The notes: generated from the sequence alone by a model not told the origin. 56,221 nucleotides of DNA from an uncultured Bacteroides sp. (GCA_934716785.1 CAKUYM010000002.1:1-56221); one strand, 5' to 3'; shown: positions 1 through 10,675, counted from the stretch's first letter. Made by a program: numbers and translations.

Positions 1-611
1 AATGTAACAGGAAGAAATTTAGAAGCTTCATCACACTCGTCGGCAATCCATTTCACGGTCTCTTCATATAAAGATGGTTGCAATTCATTCACTTCCTCCA
101 ACATAAATTGCCGATCAGCAATCACAATACTCTTATAACGCTTCAAGAGTTCAAAATGAAAATAAGCTCTTAACACCTGTATCTCATAAGGATAGAGTTT
201 TAATTCTTTCAACTTTTCCTCATATTTCTCCTGATATCTTGCTTCCGGGAAATCAACAGGGCAATGCTCAATGAAATAATTGGCTGCGGCAATCCCTTTA
301 TAATAATGTTCCCACACATTATCCATCGGTGAAGAAGCCTTCCAGCTTCCGTCATAGAAAGCTTTAATACCATTGGTATTCCATGCATTAACCGCATCAT
401 CGGTAGCAGCATCTATCATCGTAGAGTTCACGTCACTATAACCATTTCTTAAATAACTGTACACATTAGTAGCTACCGCTTTCGTATTATCAAAAGTAGA
501 AAACTCATACTCTACTGTATGATATTGAGATTCGTCAAGCTCTAGAAAATTATTACAAGCAGCCGTCATACACAAACAAACCGCCAAACCCAATATATTA
601 TATGTTTTCAT
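1..611 (-). CDS. SusD-like outer-membrane lipoprotein, N-terminal part (cut by window edge)
   Basis: Reading the minus strand from an ATG at 611-609 gives an open frame to the window edge, about 203 codons. It starts with a lipoprotein signal whose lipobox cysteine is residue 19 (MTAAC), followed by NNFLELDES, typical of mature SusD-like proteins. Further in, the protein has the helical pattern of the SusD N-terminus (RAYFHFELLKRY). SusD proteins sit on the cell surface as lids on SusC barrels and bind the target glycan. It lies 15 bp downstream of the SusC-like gene at 627-3626 and is surely its partner. The C-terminus is outside the window. The family is certain; the ligand is unknown. Confidence 0.9.
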   Translation of the reverse strand, partial: MKTYNILGLAVCLCMTAACNNFLELDESQYHTVEYEFSTFDNTKAVATNVYSYLRNGYSDVNSTMIDAATDDAVNAWNTNGIKAFYDGSWKASSPMDNVWEHYYKGIAAANYFIEHCPVDFPEARYQEKYEEKLKELKLYPYEIQVLRAYFHFELLKRYKSIVIADRQFMLEEVNELQPSLYEETVKWIADECDEASKFLPVT

Positions 612-626
612 ACCTATGTTCCTTGT

Positions 627-3626
627 TTAAAATAAGACATTTATTCCAATTAAATAAGAACGTGAAGATGGATAATCGGCATTAATCTGTTCCGGGTCCA
701 TGATATCAATATGGTCTATAGAAAATAAATTCATCCCTTTTAAGAACAATTTACAGTTACTAAGCCTCATCTTCTCCGAAAACCTTGTGGGGAATGAATA
801 GGAAAGTTCCAATACACGCAACTTCAGGTAATCCCCTTTCTCCATCCACAGGTTGCTATTTTGATAGTTATGATTGTTGGAAAGAGTCGTCAAACGCGGA
901 TAATGGGCATTCGGAGTAACTTCCGTCCAACAGTTCTCCAAATAATACCTAGATATACTTTTATCATTCCCATAAAGCGGACGATAGACACTTGCCAACG
1001 TATTCCATACAGAACAACGTGCCACCCCCTGAAAATTAGCTTTCAATCCCCAATTCTTATAATTTAATCCCAAAGAAAACCCATAATAGATTTCGGGCAA
1101 GGCCGTTTTTTGTTGATAACAATGGTCATAATCGTCAATCTTCCCATCCCCGTTCAAATCTTTATATTTCACATCTCCCGGTTGAAGCTTGGTTTCATAA
1201 GTAGAAACAGGAACTCCGGAAAGCAGATTACCTTGTGCATCGAAATCTTCCTTTTGATAAAGCCCTTCGGCAATCAATCCATAGAATTGACCTATAGAAT
1301 GTCCGGTGTAATACATATAGCCATAAGGATGATATTTCTCATTGATGTTAATAATCTCATTCTTGGCATAAGAAACATTTCCCTGAATGGAATAACGAAA
1401 ATTACATAGTTGCTGTTGCCACCCCATGCTAATCTCCCCTCCATAATTTCTTACTTCTCCATTAAACAGAAACGGCATTCCCCTTCCTACCATAGTCGAA
1501 TAAATCCCACCATTTTCCTCTTTAATTTGTTTACGCTGATTATAGAATGCGTCTACTTGTATCAAGAGTCCCTTCCACCCCCCCAGTTCTACTCCCACAT
1601 TCGCCTTATATTCCTTTTCTGGTTCCACTCCAGTTGATGGGAAACCTCCCTGCGCCAACCCATATGTAGAAGAAGTACCTACGAAAATATACGAATTGCC
1701 TCCTCCATTAAATTGCTTATCCATATCATAAGACAATCGAGAATCATTTCCCGTAATACCGAATGAAGCACGCAGTTTTAAATAATCCATCGCAGAAAAG
1801 CGTTTCATAAACTGTTCATTAGAAACAATCCATGCCACTGATACTGCCGGATAGACACGGTATTTGTCACCCGTAGGCAACTTTCCACTTCCTGAATAGG
1901 AGGATACAACATCCACCAAATAACGGTTATCATAATCATAAGAGATATGCGCCATATAATCACGGAACATATAGGTATTGTTAGCGCCCAAGTATTTCTT
2001 TCGTCCCTGCGAGAAGATACCTGCCACATCCAAATGATGCTTTCCGAAACTCTTTTCATAATTCACTTTACCCCATATATAAGTGCGCATCACCTGCCAA
2101 TCTAGTTTACTACTGAAGTTCAACTCCGTATCATTTCCATATTTGGTATACAATAAATCCGAGATATTACCGACATTGTCAAGCACAGGAGTTGCTATGG
2201 AATAGGCATAACTTCTAGTCCTCTGGTCTAATACATTTGCTGAATTATCATACGTTATCCTCAGTTGAGCGGACAATCCCGGTGTTACCATCGACAAGTC
2301 CTGATCAAGAGTCAAGTCCGCAAACAACGTACGACGCAACGTCTGTCTGTATCCGCCACCTGCTTGAACAGCCAGCGGATTTGTAAACATCTGGTTTTTA
2401 GCCCATCCTCCACCAGGAGCATAAATAGGTGCAGCAATGGGAGGAGTATTGAATATATTCTTTAAAGATGTACCTCCTGTCGGTTCCTGATACTGCATCA
2501 AACGCCCCATCAGATTCATACGAGCTACCGTCGTCGGAGAGATATTCGCTTCAAGATTAGTGCGTAGCTTCAACGCATACATTTCCACTTGCGTGGAATA
2601 TCCATCATTCAAATCCGTATTATTGAAAAATCCTCGGTTACTAGTATAGTTAGCAAAAACATAATAACGCATCCGCTGATTGGAACCGTCAAACGAAAGA
2701 TTCAACTCGTGGTTAAAAGCCGCTTTACGCAGAAGCTGGTCTTTCCAGTCCACATTTGCTAACGGAGAGGTTCCATCCTGCAATGCCCGTACGTCAATCT
2801 GTGAATAACGAGATTCAAGCCCATCATTCATCAAAGCTTCGTTCACTGCATTCGCATATGATACAGCATCCGCCATTTCTGGAATACGAAAAGGAGTCTG
2901 CACCGTAAAATTATACCCAATACGAGTACATAGTTTGTTGTCTCCTCCTCTTTTTGTGGTGACACAAATCACTCCATCCGTTCCTCTGTTACCATATAAA
3001 GCCAGCGAAGCAGCATCTTTCAACACAGTAACGTTCTCAATCTCATCAACATTCAGATCATTGATTTCTCTTTCTACACCATCCACCAGCACCAACACGC
3101 CATTGCCTTGATTGGATCCACGACCACGCACATTCATAGCAGGAGAAGAGTCCCAAGGAAGCGATTTGCTGTGATAAACACCTAATCCGGGAACCAAACC
3201 ATACAAAGTATTCATCGGATTAGTTTCTCCGGAAACCTTCAAATCTTCCACAGATACACCATCGATAGCCGCTGACGTATTCTCTTTCGTTACACGTTCA
3301 TCATATCCCAAGTCGAAGATACGGTTCTTCTTATCCAACTTTACAGTCATCACCGTTCCTACCGCTATCACCTTACGTTGTAATTGGTTATATTTTATAA
3401 AATTCAATTCCGCTCCCTTGACAACCCGGCATTCAATCATTCCTTCCTTATCCGACAGAAAAGTTTCTTTGTCATTGCCATTGATATGCATTACTACTCC
3501 TTGCAACGGACGATTCCATTCATCCACCACAAGAATGCGCATAGCCATTTCCTGCGCTTTCACCCAAGAACAAAGTCCGAGCATCAGCATTACCCATATA
3601 ATAAGTTTTTTCATTGTTATCTTCAT
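627..3626 (-). CDS. SusC-like TonB-dependent transporter (999 aa, short form)
   Basis: Outer-membrane TonB-dependent channel for import of oligosaccharides. A signal peptide ends near WVKAQ (residue 25). It is followed by a divergent carboxypeptidase-regulatory-like domain (LVVDEWNRPLQGVVM), a plug with NVRGRGSNQGNGVLVLVDGV and VTVLKDAASLALYGNRGTDG, and a beta-barrel ending in IGINVLF with a C-terminal aromatic. At 999 residues it is at the short end of the SusC range; the linker before the plug lacks the usual VVVVGYGTQ-like segment. The ATG at residue 5 (MKKLII) is an alternative start. It is third in a row with SusC-SusD before it (19-bp gap to the SusD at 3646) and a SusD after it, so it is the second SusC of a tandem set. 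Confidence 0.93.
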   Translation of the reverse strand: MKITMKKLIIWVMLMLGLCSWVKAQEMAMRILVVDEWNRPLQGVVMHINGNDKETFLSDKEGMIECRVVKGAELNFIKYNQLQRKVIAVGTVMTVKLDKKNRIFDLGYDERVTKENTSAAIDGVSVEDLKVSGETNPMNTLYGLVPGLGVYHSKSLPWDSSPAMNVRGRGSNQGNGVLVLVDGVEREINDLNVDEIENVTVLKDAASLALYGNRGTDGVICVTTKRGGDNKLCTRIGYNFTVQTPFRIPEMADAVSYANAVNEALMNDGLESRYSQIDVRALQDGTSPLANVDWKDQLLRKAAFNHELNLSFDGSNQRMRYYVFANYTSNRGFFNNTDLNDGYSTQVEMYALKLRTNLEANISPTTVARMNLMGRLMQYQEPTGGTSLKNIFNTPPIAAPIYAPGGGWAKNQMFTNPLAVQAGGGYRQTLRRTLFADLTLDQDLSMVTPGLSAQLRITYDNSANVLDQRTRSYAYSIATPVLDNVGNISDLLYTKYGNDTELNFSSKLDWQVMRTYIWGKVNYEKSFGKHHLDVAGIFSQGRKKYLGANNTYMFRDYMAHISYDYDNRYLVDVVSSYSGSGKLPTGDKYRVYPAVSVAWIVSNEQFMKRFSAMDYLKLRASFGITGNDSRLSYDMDKQFNGGGNSYIFVGTSSTYGLAQGGFPSTGVEPEKEYKANVGVELGGWKGLLIQVDAFYNQRKQIKEENGGIYSTMVGRGMPFLFNGEVRNYGGEISMGWQQQLCNFRYSIQGNVSYAKNEIININEKYHPYGYMYYTGHSIGQFYGLIAEGLYQKEDFDAQGNLLSGVPVSTYETKLQPGDVKYKDLNGDGKIDDYDHCYQQKTALPEIYYGFSLGLNYKNWGLKANFQGVARCSVWNTLASVYRPLYGNDKSISRYYLENCWTEVTPNAHYPRLTTLSNNHNYQNSNLWMEKGDYLKLRVLELSYSFPTRFSEKMRLSNCKLFLKGMNLFSIDHIDIMDPEQINADYPSSRSYLIGINVLF

Positions 3627-3645
3627 TTTGATTAAACCACTCGTA

Positions 3646-5622
3646 TTACCATCCCGGATTCTGCAAAAGTCCGTATCCTTTGTTTATTTCATTAGAAGGA
3701 AATGCACTCATATACCATTTAGGGCTGAAGTTAGTCTGCCAATATCTTGACACTGATTCTACTTTCGGCTGTGGAAAATTCAGTTTCAAGTCACCGCTAC
3801 TCAACGAACCGTCTACAATGGTGATATCAAGCCCATGTAATTCCTTCTTAAACACATCGGCACGTTTCCAACGGACAATATCAAACCATCTCACCTCCTC
3901 AAAAGCCAGTTCACGGGCACGCTCATCCAGAATTTCCTCACGCAACTCCGCATCACCTTCCAAAGCACATTCGTTATAGACAGGCAACGACTTTCCACTC
4001 TGCAAACGATGCAGCAGCGCATCACTCATGTCGGGAAGCCCTACACGGTTGCGGACTTTGTTAAGTTCTTCATACGATTTGTCTTTCTGTCCCGTTTCGT
4101 TCAGCGCCTCCGCATAAGCCAAATGAATCTCCGCCATTCTCAAGTAAGCATAATTGGCGGGACGGTCATGGAAAGTAAGCTGATTATAATCCCACAAAAA
4201 CTTGCGAATACAGAATCCAGACGGTGCACGCCCTCCGTTTGATTCCGCTCCTCTCTCCAGACCACCAATCCACATTTCCGCCGGACGACTCTGAAAATGA
4301 TCCCCTGCAATCATTACCGTTTCATACAGACGGGGATCACGACCTGTAAACGGATTATTATCTAATGTACCTATTGAACCGTTCTTTTCTATCCATTCAT
4401 TATAAGAAGCTCTTTCCCCCGTGGCATAAGGAAACATGTCCACATAATCTAACGTGACCGAACCGCCACCATATCCGCGACCTGCATTTCCATTCGTATC
4501 ACTTGACGGACCAAAATACATCCGATGATAAGAATCTCCAAACGTTTTCAAGTTACGGAACGTCGCAATCAAGATTTCACTGTTATAACGATCGGCATAG
4601 CATCCGGAGAAAGCCTTGCGATATCCCTCCGCATCCCGCGTCTCCGGTTGTACCAACTGGTATACATTCCCGTTCCTGGCATTCTCTGCAAAAAACTCTT
4701 CACAAGCCGTTACCACTCTCTCCCACCGTTTCCGTTCATAATTGCCATACCACACCATCTTATCTATTTCTTCTGTCGGTATCTTACCCACATTACCGGC
4801 TACTGGTTGATTGACTGTCCAATAAGGCTCGTTAGCATTAAACAACGGACTGGCAGCTAATAAAAGTACCCTAATTTTCAATCCTAATGCTGCGGCCTTG
4901 GTAAAGCGTCCATCATCTACGGCAGTTACTCGCCAAGGCAATTTCTTAGCTGCATTATCACATAAGTCTATAATAAACTCGACTGTTTTATCGAATGTTT
5001 TCCGTGAAAAATCAATATCCAGACTATTGGAAGTATCTACAGAAGAATACAACAAAGGCACTCCTCCAAAATGACGTAACAATTCGTGATACTGGCAAGC
5101 GATAACCATTTGTGCTTCCCCTTTCCTTATTGTTTTCTCCGTTTCACTCATATCTGGAACCCTGTCCACGTTTTCCAAATACAGATAAGCCTTCCTGATG
5201 CCTCGCCAAGTCACATCCTGATTGGGATAAAATCCCATCTTCGTACTCGAGGCATGTGCAGAATTCTCATTCTCCGACTCCGAACTATAAGAACCATTAT
5301 AGTAAACCTGATATACTCCTCCCCAACTACAGTGCGAATTAAGAATATCCGTCAACGCATCCAGGTTGTCCCATCCCAACTTGTTGCCAGCCTGCTGATA
5401 TTCAAAACCACCATCATTCGCATGCACGGTCAATCCCGTACGCAATGTGGAATAAGCTGAATTCAATGCTCGGTCGGCATAAAGTTTTGAAGAAAATATG
5501 GTATCAATAGTCACATCCACTCCCGGCGCTTTTTCCAAAAAAGAATCCCCGAAAGCCAAATCACTACAACTGCTAACAGCATAGCTAAAACAACCTAAAA
5601 AGAAATATACAATAATCTTCAT
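3646..5622 (-). CDS. SusD-like glycan-binding lipoprotein (658 aa)
   Basis: Surface glycan-binding lipoprotein that pairs with the SusC at 5634-8885. The lipoprotein signal has its cysteine at residue 19 (VSSC), followed by SDLAFGDSFLEKAPG. The RagB/SusD core is visible in RKGEAQMVIACQYHELLRHFGGVPLL. The C-terminal SusD domain has YLRMAEIHLAYAEALNETGQ, then LDERARELAFEEVRWFDIVRWKR, and it ends LLQNPGW as most SusD proteins do. Length is slightly above average. It begins 11 bp after the end of its SusC. The ligand cannot be read from the sequence. Confidence 0.93.
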   Translation of the reverse strand: MKIIVYFFLGCFSYAVSSCSDLAFGDSFLEKAPGVDVTIDTIFSSKLYADRALNSAYSTLRTGLTVHANDGGFEYQQAGNKLGWDNLDALTDILNSHCSWGGVYQVYYNGSYSSESENENSAHASSTKMGFYPNQDVTWRGIRKAYLYLENVDRVPDMSETEKTIRKGEAQMVIACQYHELLRHFGGVPLLYSSVDTSNSLDIDFSRKTFDKTVEFIIDLCDNAAKKLPWRVTAVDDGRFTKAAALGLKIRVLLLAASPLFNANEPYWTVNQPVAGNVGKIPTEEIDKMVWYGNYERKRWERVVTACEEFFAENARNGNVYQLVQPETRDAEGYRKAFSGCYADRYNSEILIATFRNLKTFGDSYHRMYFGPSSDTNGNAGRGYGGGSVTLDYVDMFPYATGERASYNEWIEKNGSIGTLDNNPFTGRDPRLYETVMIAGDHFQSRPAEMWIGGLERGAESNGGRAPSGFCIRKFLWDYNQLTFHDRPANYAYLRMAEIHLAYAEALNETGQKDKSYEELNKVRNRVGLPDMSDALLHRLQSGKSLPVYNECALEGDAELREEILDERARELAFEEVRWFDIVRWKRADVFKKELHGLDITIVDGSLSSGDLKLNFPQPKVESVSRYWQTNFSPKWYMSAFPSNEINKGYGLLQNPGW

Positions 5623-5633
5623 ACTATATCGAT

Positions 5634-8600
5634 TTAAAATGAAACATTGATTCCGAAATTATAGATTCTCACATTCGGATAAGTATTGTCACCTCCGCTC
5701 GTTTTTCCCTCAGGGTCAATGTCTATATCATTCAAGTTCGAAAATAAGGTCAACAAGTTATATCCATTACAGTAAAGACGGACAGACTCAACACCTATTT
5801 TTTTCAAGAAATCCTTATTTTGAAAAGTATAAGAGATTTCGGCAGTCTTCAAACGAAGATAAGAGCCGTTCATCAGCCACAAATCAGAATCCTCCAAATA
5901 ATGTGTTTTATTCATAAATGTCAACCGTGGAAATCGGGAATAAGGATTATCTTCCGTCCATCTGCCATCTGCAAGAAATTTCAACAACATACGACTGTTG
6001 GTACTCCCAAAAGCATTCCGATATTCTCCTTCCAATATTCTGGAAGCATTCATAGCAGCAGTCCATTGCATAGAGAATTCAAAATTCTTCCAATTAAATC
6101 CCCCCAAGAAACCAAACACATATTCTGGTCGTTTTGCATACCCGAAGTAAGTTTTATCATCCCCGTCTATTATACCATCTCTGTTCAAATCCTTAAAGAG
6201 CACATCTCCGGGGCGGGGAGTACCCAAAGACATCGTAGGTAAGATCTGTTTACCATCTGCACCCACCTTCAATTTACCATCCGCGTCAAAATCATCCTTT
6301 TGCAGGAAACGGTCGAAGAGATATCCATAATTTAATCCGGTACTTCTTCCCGTTTCCGCCATATAGGGTTCGTTTGGAACCACCTCGTCCATATATATAA
6401 TTTTGTTTTTGGCATATGATACATTCGCTTTTACCCAATAATCTACCTTTCCTGCGCGATCATTCCACCCAAGCGACAACTCATATCCATGATTGTTCAC
6501 TTTCCCTAAATTAATTTTAGGCAGATTTATATCAGTAATAGCAGGCAAAGTATTACGCGCAGATAAAATATCTTTTCTCTTCTCAAAAAATACATCAGCC
6601 GTAAAGCTCAACCTCGAATCAAACATCTTAAAATCGATGCCATAATTCTGTTTTGCAACCGTTTCCCATGTTACGTCCCGATTACCCACTGTATTTTCCT
6701 TTGCATCTGGCAACAAAGCCGTACCGCCTTCCTGTCCGAACTGCCAGCTTCCCTGATTCTTTTTGACGGTATTATTACCATTCCACGAACCTGAAAGATA
6801 AAGGAACCGGGCATTATCCATTTTGTCATTACCTACAATACCGTAAGAAGCGCGTAATTTCAAGAAATCAATAACCCTTTGCTTCTTCATGAATTTCTCT
6901 TCCGAGAGAAGCCAGCCGACAGAGACCGCAGGAAAAAATCCGAAACGTTTGTCTGGTGCAAAATTCTCTGACCCGTTATAACCGGCATTCAGATCAAACA
7001 TATAGCGTTTTTTATATGCATACGTCAGACGTCCCACATAACCTACATAAGCTGTCGGTATGTCTACATAGAATACCTTGCCGTCTATTTTAGTCTCTGG
7101 ATAATATTTTTTTGACTGGTTGTAAAGGAATAAAGCCGATACATCATGATCACCGAAGGAACGATTATAGTTCAAGCTAAATTCTCCATACCAGTTACGC
7201 CCTCTGCCGGTTTCTTCATTATAACTCATCGGCTCATTCAATCCGCTTACACCATCCGTCTGATAAATAATCGTTTTGTCAAATCGCGGATCCGAGATAT
7301 TCATACCCGGTGTATCTATCGTGCCTAGATAAATAGGTGTATATTTACTGTCTACTCCCGTAGGTACCCGGTAAACTTTTACATTATAGCTGGTATTATA
7401 AGCCCCCTTTATTTGCAGACTTAATCCCTTGGTGATAAAGCCCAGTTTCTGGTCAAGTGTTATATCAAGACTCAGTACATTATCCGTATTGGCATTATAC
7501 CCATAATTATAATAATAATCCAGCGGACATGAACGTTCACCAACGGTAATATATCTGCTTGATGAAATATTAGTGATTTGTTTTCCGTCCACAATTCCCG
7601 GACTAGAAAAAGGAGTAGACCACATTACCTTTCGCCACAATTCATCAGTCTGCGGCTCTCGCTTCGTACCGACATGCCCACCGATATTAACTTTCAATAG
7701 GGTTGATTTTGTCAAATCTATATCCACGTTCGAACGATAATTGAAACGTTTATATTGATAATTGGGATCATAAGACTCCCCTAATTGTTTCAGCATACCG
7801 TCTTGCAGCAAATATCCCAATGAGACAAAGTAACGGAAACGGTCACCACCGCCCGACATTGTCAGGTTATGTTGCGTCTGCCATGAAAGGTTTTTGAAAA
7901 TGTAATCGTTCCAATCTACATTCGGAAACATGACTGGATCCTCATTCATTCTGAACACCTCTATCACATAAGGCGAAAATCCCAGTTGCGACTCCTTCAA
8001 CGAAGGATTATCACTCAACTGCGCCTCATTATACAGAGTAGCATACGTATAACTGTCCACCCCTTTCAAATTCCGCAAAGCTTGTGTCAGACCGAATGAA
8101 GAGTTCAATGATATTTTAGGTTTTCCAGCGATTCCACGCCGCGTAGTAACTAACACAACTCCATTGGCACCGCGCACACCGAACACAGCTGTAGAAGCCG
8201 CATCTTTTAAAACCGTAATACTTTCTATTTCGTGTGAATCCATTTGAAAAAAAGAACGTTCCACTCCGTCCACTAAAATAAGCGGTTTGGAAAGTTCATC
8301 TGACAAAGACCCCGTACCACGCACATATATATCCGGAGCTTCCGCTCCTGGCTGGCCAGATACCTGTATAGACGAAAGTCCTGTAACAGCGCCCGAAAGA
8401 GCATTCGCCACACTTCCACTGGGCGATCTCAACAAGTCTCTATTACTAATGGAAGAAATGGCCGCAGTGACAGACATTTTGCTTTGTTTACCGTAAGCGA
8501 TAATCTGCACCTCTTCCAGCACCTGCGAATCTTCAACCAGACGAATGGTGAAGCCTTCCGTTTTATTAGGGGTAGCTTCTTTTGAAGCATACCCCATATA

Positions 8601-8885
8601 TGAAACCTCGAACACTATGGGTGAGATATTGCCTGGAACATCCAGTTTAAAATTACCATCTATGTCCGTAATGGTTCCGATAGTAGAACCTTTTACTTTA
8701 ACAGTAGCTCCCACCAAAGGATCGGATGTCTTTTCATCCACCACCTTACCTTTGTAAAGCCTATTTTTATTAATATTTGCTGCTGCCCAAACTTCCGCAA
8801 TCTCATTTCGAGTATCGTTCTCAGCCACTGCCAGCATAGGAAACAACGACAGGCATGCAACAAACAGATACTTGTGTTTCTTCAT
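5634..8885 (-). CDS. SusC-like TonB-dependent transporter (1083 aa)
   Basis: Outer-membrane TonB-dependent oligosaccharide importer. A signal peptide (MKKHKYLFVACLSLFPMLAVAE) is followed by an N-terminal carboxypeptidase-regulatory-like domain (GKVVDEKTSDPLVGATVKVKG) and a TonB-box region (EEVQIIAYGKQSK). The plug contains DIYVRGTGSLS, PLILVDGVERSFF and SITVLKDAASTAVFGVRGANG. The rest is a 22-strand barrel ending IYNFGINVSF. Length is normal for SusC. It lies 23 bp after the phosphodiester-glycosidase-like gene and 11 bp before SusD, which suggests one transcript from 10.7 kb down past the window edge. Confidence 0.95.
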   Translation of the reverse strand: MKKHKYLFVACLSLFPMLAVAENDTRNEIAEVWAAANINKNRLYKGKVVDEKTSDPLVGATVKVKGSTIGTITDIDGNFKLDVPGNISPIVFEVSYMGYASKEATPNKTEGFTIRLVEDSQVLEEVQIIAYGKQSKMSVTAAISSISNRDLLRSPSGSVANALSGAVTGLSSIQVSGQPGAEAPDIYVRGTGSLSDELSKPLILVDGVERSFFQMDSHEIESITVLKDAASTAVFGVRGANGVVLVTTRRGIAGKPKISLNSSFGLTQALRNLKGVDSYTYATLYNEAQLSDNPSLKESQLGFSPYVIEVFRMNEDPVMFPNVDWNDYIFKNLSWQTQHNLTMSGGGDRFRYFVSLGYLLQDGMLKQLGESYDPNYQYKRFNYRSNVDIDLTKSTLLKVNIGGHVGTKREPQTDELWRKVMWSTPFSSPGIVDGKQITNISSSRYITVGERSCPLDYYYNYGYNANTDNVLSLDITLDQKLGFITKGLSLQIKGAYNTSYNVKVYRVPTGVDSKYTPIYLGTIDTPGMNISDPRFDKTIIYQTDGVSGLNEPMSYNEETGRGRNWYGEFSLNYNRSFGDHDVSALFLYNQSKKYYPETKIDGKVFYVDIPTAYVGYVGRLTYAYKKRYMFDLNAGYNGSENFAPDKRFGFFPAVSVGWLLSEEKFMKKQRVIDFLKLRASYGIVGNDKMDNARFLYLSGSWNGNNTVKKNQGSWQFGQEGGTALLPDAKENTVGNRDVTWETVAKQNYGIDFKMFDSRLSFTADVFFEKRKDILSARNTLPAITDINLPKINLGKVNNHGYELSLGWNDRAGKVDYWVKANVSYAKNKIIYMDEVVPNEPYMAETGRSTGLNYGYLFDRFLQKDDFDADGKLKVGADGKQILPTMSLGTPRPGDVLFKDLNRDGIIDGDDKTYFGYAKRPEYVFGFLGGFNWKNFEFSMQWTAAMNASRILEGEYRNAFGSTNSRMLLKFLADGRWTEDNPYSRFPRLTFMNKTHYLEDSDLWLMNGSYLRLKTAEISYTFQNKDFLKKIGVESVRLYCNGYNLLTLFSNLNDIDIDPEGKTSGGDNTYPNVRIYNFGINVSF

Positions 8886-8908
8886 AATGTTCTTCAGTTT
8901 TTTATTAA

Positions 8909-10630
8909 TTATTTTGCATCAAATGCGACAACATATACAGAGCCTTCCCCTTCTACACCAGCTACCAACCGATCCTTTATTTTTATAGATGGTGACCAGG
9001 AATCTCCAGTCTGCCAGTTCGTAGCGCCAATAGACATAATATCTTTCCAACCTATTTTGTTAAGTACATAAGCTGCCTGTAACAAAGTAAGACCGTCACT
9101 ACCGTCAGCTTCTCCTCTACCAACTACTGCTATACCAACTTTACCATCGTATGTTTTTCCAATCAATGCACGACGTGCAACTTCATTATCCCCCATACTG
9201 TCATTGAAACCATTGTTGCCCATCACTTGTTTATAAGTAAGCTTTTTACCATTCTTAACCAACCAAGGATATCCATAAGCTGCATACTTCACATTCCATG
9301 CACCATCCAAATAGTTTCGACAATCAAAAGTTGTAGAACCCGGGAAAGAATATGGTTCCGGATATTTATTATCATCATTAATATCCTCACTGTAATTTGC
9401 CTCATAGAATCTTACCTTCATTAGAGCATTATTTTTTACCGTAGCAACATTGAAGGCAATCTTCCCTTCTTCAGTAAATCCAAAGCATTCTCCAAACTGC
9501 ACATTCTCCGGTTGTTGCTCAATCCAAGGAAAGTTAGAACAATAAGTCTTATTATCAGCATATAGAATTCCCCTGCCACCTAGGTTACCCTTATCCTTTA
9601 TATGGCGACCGGTTAGTACTACCAGATTATTCACCTCTGATAAAGATATACTATTTTGGTCATCAACAATTAATTTACCTTTTACTTTGGAAACATCCAA
9701 TGTCACAATGGTAAAGTTTACACCTGAGATACTAACCATTCCCGGATACGTAGCAGGATCATTGAAGTCACCCAATACAGCCATTGCCTCGGATTGCGTC
9801 TTACCATTCCAACCGCTCGAATCCCAACGCTCCGGATTTGCCTTCACCGGTTTTTTATCAATGACATTATTCAACTGAGCATTATCTATTTTTATCACCG
9901 TAATATATGGATACTCCGCTTTGTCTACATAGTTTTCCGTCACATCCTGAAAACCGAACTCACCAGCCGGAGTCATAAGAGCCGAATAATCAATCTTTAA
10001 TGTATATGGACGATCAGTACCCGCAACTTTAATATTCAACACAACCGGATCGTCTGAAAGATCAAATGTAGTAGTCTCAACCGTAGCTCCTGCCATTAAA
10101 GCCCCATCAGCAAAGTTCAACTTAACGTTACTCCTATCCATATTCGCATCATAGGTAATCACCATTTCCTTAGTGGCATTATTTATTTTCAATACATAGC
10201 CACCTTCTACTGTAATCTTGGAAGCATCAATAATCGGAAGAGCATTAGAAGTTACTATTACCTTATATTTCACCGTTTTCCCGTCCGGTCCCTTAAAGTA
10301 TAAGTCAGGATCATCTGTCATATCGTAACTATTCACATCTGTAGGATAGGTAAGCTGATAACCGGTATTTACTTCAACTGTCAGTTTACAATCAGAAAAA
10401 CTCTCGGCCTGATCAAAAGCAAACGTAATCGTAGTACCGTCTACAGTACCCTGTACTTTTTCTCCGTCAGCCTCCACCTGCACTGATTTGAAAGGAGTCG
10501 TTATGGTTATTCCGTTATCATCTCCATCATCCATCTCATCATCACTGTCCGAACAGGAAACACCCAACATTATTCCCAAAATAGAGAATAACATCCAAGA
10601 ATACCTTTTTAGAAAAAATTCTGTTTTCAT
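8909..10630 (-). CDS. Lipoprotein with Ig-like repeats and a phosphodiester glycosidase (NAGPA)-like domain
   Basis: The lipoprotein signal has its cysteine at residue 26 (LGVSC) and is followed by an acidic SDSDDEMDDGDD stretch, a common surface-export signal in Bacteroides. Residues about 40-215 look like two or three DUF5018-type beta domains (VTSNALPIIDASKI). From about 230 to the end the pattern resembles phosphodiester glycosidase / NAGPA domains: GRGILYADNKTYC, RRALIGKTYDGKVGIAVVGR and DGLTLLQAAYVLNKIG. The usual LDGGGSTxM strand is replaced by SIGATNWQTGDSWSPS, so activity is doubtful. It is first in the operon before two SusC/SusD pairs. It may be a surface enzyme or a glycan-binding protein derived from one. 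The family call is from memory of motifs. Confidence 0.65.
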   Translation of the reverse strand: MKTEFFLKRYSWMLFSILGIMLGVSCSDSDDEMDDGDDNGITITTPFKSVQVEADGEKVQGTVDGTTITFAFDQAESFSDCKLTVEVNTGYQLTYPTDVNSYDMTDDPDLYFKGPDGKTVKYKVIVTSNALPIIDASKITVEGGYVLKINNATKEMVITYDANMDRSNVKLNFADGALMAGATVETTTFDLSDDPVVLNIKVAGTDRPYTLKIDYSALMTPAGEFGFQDVTENYVDKAEYPYITVIKIDNAQLNNVIDKKPVKANPERWDSSGWNGKTQSEAMAVLGDFNDPATYPGMVSISGVNFTIVTLDVSKVKGKLIVDDQNSISLSEVNNLVVLTGRHIKDKGNLGGRGILYADNKTYCSNFPWIEQQPENVQFGECFGFTEEGKIAFNVATVKNNALMKVRFYEANYSEDINDDNKYPEPYSFPGSTTFDCRNYLDGAWNVKYAAYGYPWLVKNGKKLTYKQVMGNNGFNDSMGDNEVARRALIGKTYDGKVGIAVVGRGEADGSDGLTLLQAAYVLNKIGWKDIMSIGATNWQTGDSWSPSIKIKDRLVAGVEGEGSVYVVAFDAK

Positions 10631-10675
10631 AATCTTAGAAATTTTAAAAATTAATGTTAATAATGTTATGTTTTC

